A stretch of 64,000 nucleotides of DNA from Parahaliea mediterranea. GTDB taxonomy: Bacteria > Pseudomonadota > Gammaproteobacteria > Pseudomonadales > Halieaceae. The stretch spans positions 202,778 to 266,777 of the forward strand of contig NZ_JAFKCZ010000009.1 of NCBI RefSeq assembly GCF_017255185.1. The letters run 5' to 3'. This document shows, piece by piece, positions 46,252 through 54,100 of the stretch. The position numbers and the translations under genes are program-made. The notes under the pieces were generated by a model. It ran no database searches. It was not told where the DNA came from and worked only from the letters and a program-made list of their open reading frames with translations. Within the stretch, counting starts at the first letter, position 1. Each line of letters opens with the position of its first letter.

Positions 46252-47336
46252 GCAATTTCGACCCCTCGAACTACGAGACCCTGCTGGCCGGGAAAGTCGC
46301 GGCGGTCAGCGAACTGCTGGCCCCCTACTCGCCCCCGGCTCCGGCTGTTTTCCGCTCCGCGCCCGAGGCTTTTCGCATGCGCGCGGAATTTCGCATGTGG
46401 CACGACGGCGACGCGCTGGACTACGTTATGTTTCGCCCCGACGCGCCCAAGGTGCCGGTGGCGATCTCACATTTCCCCATCGCCTGTGACACCATCCAGG
46501 CATTGATGCCGGTGCTGCGCGAGCGTCTCGGGGGCGACCCGCTGCTGCGACGCAAGCTGTTCCAGGTGGAATTTCTCAGCACCCTGGCCGGCGACACCCT
46601 GGTCACGCTCATCTACCACCGCAAGCTCGAGGACGACTGGCGGCGGGCCGCGGAGTCATTGGCGCGGGAGCTGGGCATTGCCCTGGTGGGCCGCAGTCGC
46701 AAGCAGAAAGTGGTGCTGGATCGCGACTACGTGACCGAAGTGCTGCCGGTGGCCGGCCGCGACTACCACTACCGGCAGTACGAGCAGGCCTTCACCCAGC
46801 CCAACGCCCGGGTCAATATCCACATGCTCGAGTGGGCCCTCGACGCCGCGCGGCCCCTGGACGGCGACCTGCTGGAGCTCTACTGCGGCAACGGCAACTT
46901 CACCCTGCCGCTGGCGACAACCTTCGACCAGGTCATCGCCACCGAGATGGCCAAGACCTCCATCCGGGCGGCGCGCTGGAACCTCGAGCGCAACGCCATC
47001 AACAACATCCAGATGATCCGCCTGTCGGCGGAGGAAGTGAGCCAGGCCATGGCCGGCGAGCGCGTGTTCCGCCGCCTGGCCGACCTGCCGCGGCCGCTGC
47101 GGGACTACGACCTGCGCACGGTGTTTGTGGACCCGCCCCGGGCCGGCCTCGATCCGGCCACCGTGGCCATGGTCGGCGGCTTCGAGCGGATCCTGTACAT
47201 TTCCTGCAACCCCAACACCCTGGCCGGCAACCTGGCGGCGCTGGACGCCAGCCACCGCGTCGAGCGGTTCGCACTGTTTGACCAGTTCCCCTATACCGCG
47301 CACATGGAGTGCGGTGTGGTATTGCAACGGCGCTGA
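46242..47336 (+). CDS. trmA: tRNA (uracil-5-)-methyltransferase
   Basis: About 364 residues from the ATG at 46242; the frame is open far upstream but overlaps ybiB. The SAM motif LLELYCGNGNFTLPLA, VFVDPPRAGLDPAT and the catalytic Cys in ILYISCNPNTLAGNL identify TrmA, which makes m5U54 in tRNA. A near-C-terminal Glu in HMECGVVLQRR is the proton abstractor position. Confidence 0.95.
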   Translation: MPLSNFDPSNYETLLAGKVAAVSELLAPYSPPAPAVFRSAPEAFRMRAEFRMWHDGDALDYVMFRPDAPKVPVAISHFPIACDTIQALMPVLRERLGGDPLLRRKLFQVEFLSTLAGDTLVTLIYHRKLEDDWRRAAESLARELGIALVGRSRKQKVVLDRDYVTEVLPVAGRDYHYRQYEQAFTQPNARVNIHMLEWALDAARPLDGDLLELYCGNGNFTLPLATTFDQVIATEMAKTSIRAARWNLERNAINNIQMIRLSAEEVSQAMAGERVFRRLADLPRPLRDYDLRTVFVDPPRAGLDPATVAMVGGFERILYISCNPNTLAGNLAALDASHRVERFALFDQFPYTAHMECGVVLQRR

Positions 47337-47447
47337 GGGGGCGGGCTATACTTAGCCCTGTGATACCTCTGTTGCGCGCGCGGTGCCCATGCGGGACCGG
47401 CGCGGTATGACAGCAGGCGATTCCGTTCGAGATTCAGGGAGCCAGTG

Positions 47448-47732
47448 ATGAGCGCAACCAAGATGTCCGCGGCGGAAGTCGAAGCCCGGCTCGGTGACCT
47501 GCCCGACTGGGGCATCGACCAGCACAAATTGTTTCGGCATTTTGTATTCAGTAATTTCGTGGATGCCTGGGGCTTCATGAGCCAGGTGGCCCTGCTGGCC
47601 GAGACCATGAACCACCACCCGGAGTGGTCCAACGTGTACAACCGGGTGGAGATCTACCTGACCACCCACGATGCGGACGGGATTTCGGAAAAGGATTTCG
47701 CCCTGGCGTCGCAGATTGACAGCCTGTTGTAG
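47448..47732 (+). CDS. phhB: 4a-hydroxytetrahydrobiopterin dehydratase (PCD)
   Basis: 94 residues from the ATG at 47448 (AGGGAG upstream). The family signature [25 protein letters not shown] has the catalytic His pair. It recycles the pterin cofactor of phenylalanine hydroxylase; some members also act in molybdopterin metabolism. No phhA is in the window. Its stop codon abuts a repeat cluster. Confidence 0.93.
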   Translation: MSATKMSAAEVEARLGDLPDWGIDQHKLFRHFVFSNFVDAWGFMSQVALLAETMNHHPEWSNVYNRVEIYLTTHDADGISEKDFALASQIDSLL

Positions 47733-47744
47733 GGGGCGTGGTAT

Positions 47745-47948
47745 TTGGTCGAATGAATTCGACCCTACAAAGAGGGCTTGCGTATCCCTGTAGGGCGGCA
47801 TTCATTCCGCCAACAAGCTGTCGGCGAGGCGCGGTATATCGGTCGAATGAATTCGACCCTAGATGAGGCGGGGATGACGCGGTTGGGCCGGGTGAATCGA
47901 CCCCGCGGGTGGTGGTTCGGGCTACTGTAGGGCCGAATTCATTCGGCC
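47745..47948. repeat. Second cluster of GTCGAATGAATTCGAC palindromic repeats
   Basis: Four copies in alternating orientation: direct at 47747-47769, inverted (variant with CGGCATTCATTCCGCC) at about 47788-47811, direct at 47841-47861, inverted at 47925-47948. The unit is the same as at 6.6 kb. The stretch between phhB and the next gene (about 230 bp) holds nothing else. Confidence 0.88.
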
Positions 47949-47960
47949 GCAACGCGGCGC

Positions 47961-48872
47961 TCAGCAGCGAATCCCGAAGGCCAGCAATCCCCGCCCCAAC
48001 ACCTCGTCGAGCTGGTCCCCGTCCCCGGCGTTGATCTCGATCGCGCGCAGGCCCAGCTCCCGGTAGACCTCGCGGCGGCGCAGGCGGGCCGACAGCTCGC
48101 CGGCCGCCAGGTTCTCGCTCCAGCAATCGATGTACACGCCGCCCTGGGGCAGGTAGAAATCCGCCCGCAGGGGCTCCTCGCAGGGCAGCGCCCGGCGGTA
48201 GGCATGGGCGAGCTGCGCCAGGTACAGCCAATCGCAGACCCGCTGCTCCAAAGGCGTCTCCAGGCGGTGCCCGTCGATGCCCTCGCAACCGTCCCGCGCC
48301 CCCGGCCGCTCCTCGTCTCGGATGGCGAACAGGTCCCCCTCCCCGGCGGGTGGAGCTTCCTGCGGTGGCTCCGGCGGCCCGGCGGCCAGCCGCATCAGTT
48401 CGCGCTGCACCACCGGGTGATCGACGATTTCGTGGGGCCAGGTGACATAGAACGCCCCGCTGTTCTCGCTCTCGGCCTGCTGGCCGCCCCACTGGCGGCC
48501 GAGTTCGGTCAACTCCCAGCCCAGGATGCTGTGCTGCTGCAGGCCGATCTCCGCCAGGCTGCGGTTGATCTGCCGTGGGTGGAGCGCGGGATAGAAACGG
48601 CGCAGGGAGGCGGCGGTGATACGCTGGTTGGATTCAATGGCCGACAGCAGCGGGTGCTTGGCCAGGGCCGACGGCCACACGATGTAACGCCCGAAGCGGC
48701 GACTGTCGCGGTAGCTGCCGCCCTCGTACTCCCCCTTGGGCGTCAGCAGCCAGTTGTCGGCCCGGCGCTCGATCCAGCCGTAGTCCCTGAGGGTGACGAA
48801 CAGCTGCTGCACCGGCAGTTCCAGCGACCGCGCCAGGGCGGTGGTGGAGAGCTTGTCCTCGTCCCCGGCCAC
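47961..48872 (-). CDS. Winged-helix plus PDDEXK-like nuclease-fold protein of unknown function
   Basis: About 303 residues from a GTG at 48872 (VAGDEDKLSTTALARSLE; CGGAG upstream); an ATG at 48953 would overlap the dUTPase gene by 77 bp. The N-terminal 110 residues contain a helix-turn-helix module followed by a KilAC-like wing (VTLRDYGWIERRADNWLLTPKG), and a second module (IVWPSALAKHPLLSAIE, RFYPALHPRQINRSLAEIGLQ). The C-terminus (ADFYLPQGGVYIDCWSE, RRREVYRELGLRAIEINAGD) follows the PDDEXK/Vsr-like endonuclease pattern, although the canonical E-x-K is D-x-W here, so activity is doubtful. It follows the dUTPase gene with 4 bp between stop and start. Confidence 0.6.
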   Translation of the reverse strand: MAGDEDKLSTTALARSLELPVQQLFVTLRDYGWIERRADNWLLTPKGEYEGGSYRDSRRFGRYIVWPSALAKHPLLSAIESNQRITAASLRRFYPALHPRQINRSLAEIGLQQHSILGWELTELGRQWGGQQAESENSGAFYVTWPHEIVDHPVVQRELMRLAAGPPEPPQEAPPAGEGDLFAIRDEERPGARDGCEGIDGHRLETPLEQRVCDWLYLAQLAHAYRRALPCEEPLRADFYLPQGGVYIDCWSENLAAGELSARLRRREVYRELGLRAIEINAGDGDQLDEVLGRGLLAFGIRC

Positions 48873-48876
48873 GGTG

Positions 48877-49533
48877 TCAGGCGGCTCCGGTCGCTTCCCG
48901 GTAGCGCTGCTCGAGGGCGGCATAGACCTGGTCGGCGAAGTCCCCGGCACCACCGTCCAGGGTGTCCATCACCTCCACCAGGTGTTCGTTGTCCTCGCGA
49001 CCTTGCCAGGTCTTGGCGTAGGTACCCTCTTTGTAGCCGTGATCCTGGCGGAAGAAATTGAGCACGTTCTTGCCCACGTAGGCCGAGTACAGGGTCTCGA
49101 AGTCCAGCCCTGCGGCCAGCATCAGCTCCCAGAAACGCGCCGGCGAAAAGCTGCGGGTTTCCAGGGCGTGCTGCGCCAGGGCCTCGGTGGCCTCGCGCAC
49201 ATCCAGGCCCGCGGGCTCGAAGCCGGACACCTCGGCGGCGATCTCGGCGGCCAGTTCCCGCTGCGGCTTCCCGGGCGCGAACAGGGCCGACATGCCGAAG
49301 TGCCAGATATCGATGACCTCCAACTGCACCTGGGCCATGTCCGGCTCCTGCTTTTTCCACCACTTGTAGCCGTAGTGCTCCACCAGCTCCCCGCACTCGA
49401 TCCAGATCGCCCGGTACCAGGCGAACTGCTGTTCGATCCACTGTTCATGGACCCGGGTGTTCATGCTGTGCTGCATCGCCAGCATGTTCTCAAGCGCCTG
49501 TTGCAAATTGCCTCCTCGGTGGGCATCAAACAA
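48877..49533 (-). CDS. Dimeric all-alpha dUTP diphosphatase
   Basis: 218 residues. It has the MazG/dUTPase_2 pattern: WIECGELVEHYGYKWWKK and VQLEVIDIWHFGMSALF supply the metal-binding Glu/Asp, followed by NVLNFFRQDHGYKEGTYAKTW. It converts dUTP to dUMP and keeps uracil out of DNA. It is co-directional with the nuclease-fold gene downstream. Confidence 0.88.
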   Translation of the reverse strand: MFDAHRGGNLQQALENMLAMQHSMNTRVHEQWIEQQFAWYRAIWIECGELVEHYGYKWWKKQEPDMAQVQLEVIDIWHFGMSALFAPGKPQRELAAEIAAEVSGFEPAGLDVREATEALAQHALETRSFSPARFWELMLAAGLDFETLYSAYVGKNVLNFFRQDHGYKEGTYAKTWQGREDNEHLVEVMDTLDGGAGDFADQVYAALEQRYREATGAA

Positions 49534-49574
49534 AGCCGAAGGATACCAGCCGCGCCCGCCGGGGGACAGGTCGG

Positions 49575-50831
49575 CTAGCGGCTGGTCCAGCTGGCGGGGA
49601 TATTGTCTTCCACCAGCTCGTTGATACTGATGCTAACGATATCGTGGTCCGTGCCCACCTCGGAGGCGAACAGGGACTGCTTGCTGCTGCGGGCGATGAC
49701 CATGGCCAGGGGATACTTGCGCCGGAGCCACAGGGCGGTGCGCAGGTTGTCCTCCTCGCGCCCGGTGCCCAGCACGAAAACCGTGTTGTCGCCGGTGACT
49801 TCCACCGCGTCGCTGACCCGGCGCCACACGTCGGGGTGGGAGATATTCCCCTCCTGGATCTCCCGCCGGTAGTTGCCTGAATAGGCCACCTGCTCGTCCG
49901 CCACCAGCACCCGGCGCTGGGCGTCCTTGTCGATGATCAGCACCGTGGCCAGTTCGTCGATGGCGTGGCGCTGCAATTCCTCCAGAATGGTCTGGCCGAA
50001 GCGGCCGAAGCCGGCGATGATCACCACATCCCGGGAGCGGGTCTCGCGGAAGTGGTGAATCATGTGGCTGCGCACCAGTCCGGCCGCGGCGAGGTGGTAG
50101 GTATTGAAGGTTTCACATTGGCGGGCCACGCGGGTGTCGGCCATCGCGCGCATGAAACGCAGGTTGCCGCAGTGAATCACCACCCTGGCCCCCACGTCGG
50201 GTTGCATCCGCAGCAGGATGCTCGCCGCCTCGTAGCTGCGCAGGCTATTGTCGTCCAGCAACAGGATCTTGCGCGCCCGCGTGACGCGTATCTGCTCCAG
50301 GCAGTACTCGTGGGTGATGTCCCCCACCATGAACAGCGCGTTGAAGCTGTGCTTGAACTCTTCCACCAGGGAGGGGTCCTGAGGTGAATTGCACACAATC
50401 ACCACCGGCACCCGCGGCTCGCGGTGGCGCAGCACCCGCAGGTAGCTGAAGGTAAGCTCGCCGGAACCGACGACCACAATGTGGTCATTGAGCCGCCGGA
50501 ACTGCCACTGCCGGGGGGCGATGGCCCGCCACAGGGCCTCGATCAAGGTCGACGCGGCGAGGATCGGCGCGCCGAAGTAGGCCAGCCACAGCAGGGCCCG
50601 GCCGAAGGCGCTGCCGCCTTCCGGCGTGCCCAGGTCGAGACCGCCCACCACGAACAGGCTCAGGCTGTAGTAGGCCTTGCTGAGGACGCCGCCATCGGCC
50701 AGTTCCGGCCGCTCGCTCACCGTCACCCCCAGCTCGAAGGCCGCATAGGCGGCGACAAAGAAAAACAGCGCTCCCGAGGTGCGCAGGGGAAAACGGCGTT
50801 GGCGGTGACTGTGCTGCATGGGCGTCGGCAA
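49575..50831 (-). CDS. Potassium-channel-like protein with two RCK domains and an atypical pore loop
   Basis: 418 residues. Two membrane helices (about 18-38 and 77-100) flank a pore-like loop SLFVVGGLDLGTP (58-70) where K+ channels carry TVGYGD. Two TrkA-N/RCK domains follow (VVVGSGELTFSYLRVL from about 118 and VIIAGFGRFGQTILEEL from about 250), giving a channel-plus-regulator layout. Selectivity cannot be assumed because the filter is not canonical; the layout is nonetheless that of a 2-TM RCK channel such as MthK or TrkA-containing channels. It is transcribed on its own, leftward. Confidence 0.78.
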   Translation of the reverse strand: MPTPMQHSHRQRRFPLRTSGALFFFVAAYAAFELGVTVSERPELADGGVLSKAYYSLSLFVVGGLDLGTPEGGSAFGRALLWLAYFGAPILAASTLIEALWRAIAPRQWQFRRLNDHIVVVGSGELTFSYLRVLRHREPRVPVVIVCNSPQDPSLVEEFKHSFNALFMVGDITHEYCLEQIRVTRARKILLLDDNSLRSYEAASILLRMQPDVGARVVIHCGNLRFMRAMADTRVARQCETFNTYHLAAAGLVRSHMIHHFRETRSRDVVIIAGFGRFGQTILEELQRHAIDELATVLIIDKDAQRRVLVADEQVAYSGNYRREIQEGNISHPDVWRRVSDAVEVTGDNTVFVLGTGREEDNLRTALWLRRKYPLAMVIARSSKQSLFASEVGTDHDIVSISINELVEDNIPASWTSR

Positions 50832-51102
50832 AAAGACCAGAGCTTAGCCCGGCGGACGCCCCCAGTAAACTCCCCAGGTGTACTCCAAAAGCTCCCGCCC
50901 CCCCGCCATCCGGGGCCCTCCCGCTCCCCCGGCCCTCCCTCCCCGGGCCAATTGACACAAAGGGCGCAATTTTTTGTCCGGCGATGGGCAAATTCCACCG
51001 CGGATGTCGCTATACAGCCAAACACCGGGATTCCGCGTGGTCTAGCGAAGACATCTTGCGCCGGCGGAACGCCCCCCAATACCTCCGAGTCGGGAGTCGA
51101 CA

Positions 51103-54100
51103 ATGGACTGCATACACTCTCTGCAAGCAAAACACTGGGGCGCCGCCCTGCTACTGGTGATGCTGAGCGCCTGTGGCGGCGGGGGCGGCGGCTCCTCGTC
51201 GGGCGGAGACACCCCGACCGCCCCGCCACCCGCGCCGGAGCCGCAACCCGGCGCGGCGGAGGTAACCGCCGCGCGCAGCCTGAGCCCGCACTATATCGAG
51301 GTGAGTTTCGATCAGCCGGTCTCCATGGAGGATATTGAGCTCGCTGACTATGTCCTGCTGGATGGCGAGGGCAATCCGCTGCAAATCCTCGAGGCGCAGC
51401 CCAACGGCGACGACTCCAGCGCCCGCCTGGTGGTGTCGCCCGGGGAACTCATGCCCCTGGAGGAGTATCGCCTGACGCACCCCTCCATGCCGGATGGGGA
51501 CATCGTGCTGGTGGGCGATCCGGCGGTGGAACCCCGCCTGGAATCGGTGGTAACCCTGAGCGTAACCGAGCTGCTGTTGAGCTTCGACAGCGAAATGTCC
51601 CAACAGTCGACTCAGAACCTGGACGCCTACCTGGTCATTCCTCTGGAAAATGACCGCCCCGCGCCCGGCGCCGAGCCCCTGCCCGTGACCGCCGCGGAGC
51701 TGCTGGCCGACCAGCGCCGCATGATACTGACCACCGCCTCGCAGGATAACCGCTCCTACAGGGTGGAGGTAAGAAACATCACCAACGTGAACAACACCTA
51801 TATCAACCCGGACTACTCGCGCACCACGATTGTGGGCATGGGCGAAGACGACACCCAGCCACCCGAAATCATCGACGCGCATGTCGACAACAGCAATCAG
51901 CTGGCGCTCAGTTTTTCGGAGCCGGTATGTCGCACCGGGGGCAATCCCGGCAACTACACGGTCCGCTACTGCCTGCCGCCCGCGAACAGCAACACCTGTG
52001 CCGCGAACGCGGATCAGTTCCAGGCATCGGTCAATCAGGTGGAACTCGACGAGTTCTGTACCGCCGCGACCCTGGCCACGTCCTTTATCCCCGAGGGAGC
52101 GCTCATCAACGTCAGCGTGGCCAATGTCATCGACAATACCGGCAACGTGCTCGACGACGACAGGGTCATCGTGCCCGAAACACCGCGGGACGTGGCCGCC
52201 GCCCGGCCGCGCCTGTCCAGCGCCATCTCCCTCAACAACCGGGAGGTGCTGCTGACCTTCGATACCCGGCTGTCGGCCAACAGTGCCGAAAACGACAGCT
52301 ACTATCGTATCCTGGCCGCCGAAAACGGCAGCCCGCGCATTGAGGCGGGCGAGCTGGTGGTCCAGTCGGCCGCCCTGCAGGGCGATGGCAGAACCGTGCT
52401 GTTGCGCACCGGGACACAAGCGGTGCGCGAGTACCTGGTGCGCGCGACCAACATCGCCAACGCCGCCGGGCAGGCCTTTATCGACCCCCAGTACAGTAGC
52501 GCGGTGTTCTTCGGTCGCGGCAGCGTGGACAGTGACGTCACCCCGCCCGAGATCACGCGCGTCATCCGCGGCGGCGCCGGCGTGGTCTACGCGGAATTCT
52601 CCGAGCCCCTGTGCGATACGGGAGGCGATGAAACGCTCTACGAGCTGAGCTACTGCCTGCCCCGGGATGGCGCCACGAGCTGTAGCGGCAGCACCCCGCT
52701 GCCGGTTACCGAGGCGCGGCTGAATAACTACTGCACCCGCGTTGCCCTCAGCAACGACGACCTTCCCGCCAACGCCATTGTCAGCGTGCGCGTGAGCGGA
52801 CTGACCGACGCCGCCGGCAACCCGGCGGCGGGCGGCACGCAGTCCTTCGAGGTACCGCCGTACAGCTCGCCGGTCGATGACGAGGGAACCCTGCCGCCAC
52901 CGCCCGTGGTGGTCGGGGCGGCCTCCAGTGGCAATACCACGGTACGGGTGGTATTCAGCCAGGCCATGGACGACAGCGCCGAGGTGGCGGGAAACTACGC
53001 GGTATCCCAGCGCAACGTGAACGGCGAGGCCGGCAGCCTGGCCGTAACCGGCGCCGCCTTCAGCGGGGACGACCGCACCGTGGTGGAGCTCACGACACTG
53101 TCCCAGAACGACGTCACCTACCAGCTTTCCGTCATCGGCGTAAGCGACAGCTTCGGCCAGTCATTCCAGGTGAGAGCCACCAACGCCGGATTCGTGACCG
53201 CGAATACCGCGCAGTTTGCCGGCACGCCCCCCAACGGCGGCTCGGTCACCGATACCGATGGCGACGGCCTGGCGGACAACGAGGAACAGCGCGGCTGGGT
53301 CACCCGCGTCTCGAACAGCAATGGCCAGGTCGTTGAACGGGAAGTGACCAGCGACCCCTTCTCGGCCGACACCGACGGCGACGGCCTCGACGACCGTGTG
53401 GAGCGCCAGCTGAACACCGACCCGCGCAACCGCGATACCGACAGTGACGGCCTGGCCGACGCCCATGAATACAACGGTATCTTCAGCCAACCCACCCACC
53501 AGGACTCCGACGGCGACGGGTTGGCGGACGGCGAGGAGGTCAACTTCTACCGCACCTCCCCGCTGCTGGTGGACACCGACGGCGACCAGATCCCCGACGA
53601 CGACGAAGTGGTACTGGCCAATCGCAATCCGCGCCTCGCGGACCTGCCACAGCCGGTGTTCGAGATCCAGAGCCTGACCCTGGAGCTGGACGTGCGTTTC
53701 GACGAGTCCAATGAAAGCGGCACCAGCGAGCTCGAGCAGCGCAACGTCAGCACGACATTGACCCAGAGTAACTCCAGCACCCACTCGCGCACCTCCGAGG
53801 TCAGCGACAAAGTGAGCGCCGGCGTGACCGCCTCGACGGAGTTTGAAATCGACCCCGCGAAGGCGGGCATCCCCAAGGCCAAGATCGGCCTGGAGGTGAC
53901 CGCGGGCTACGAACACAGCTGGTCTTCCAGCTGGTCGAAAGAATCGGTGCGCGCGACCCAGGACGAGTACAACCAATCGCTGTCGACCGCGGCGGAGGTC
54001 AGCGAGAGTTCGACGGTCTCGCGGCGTATCGAGGCGGCGGAGGTCAGCACCCAGCTCTACCTGTCTTCCGCCGGTGACGTCGCCTTCAGCATCAGCGACC

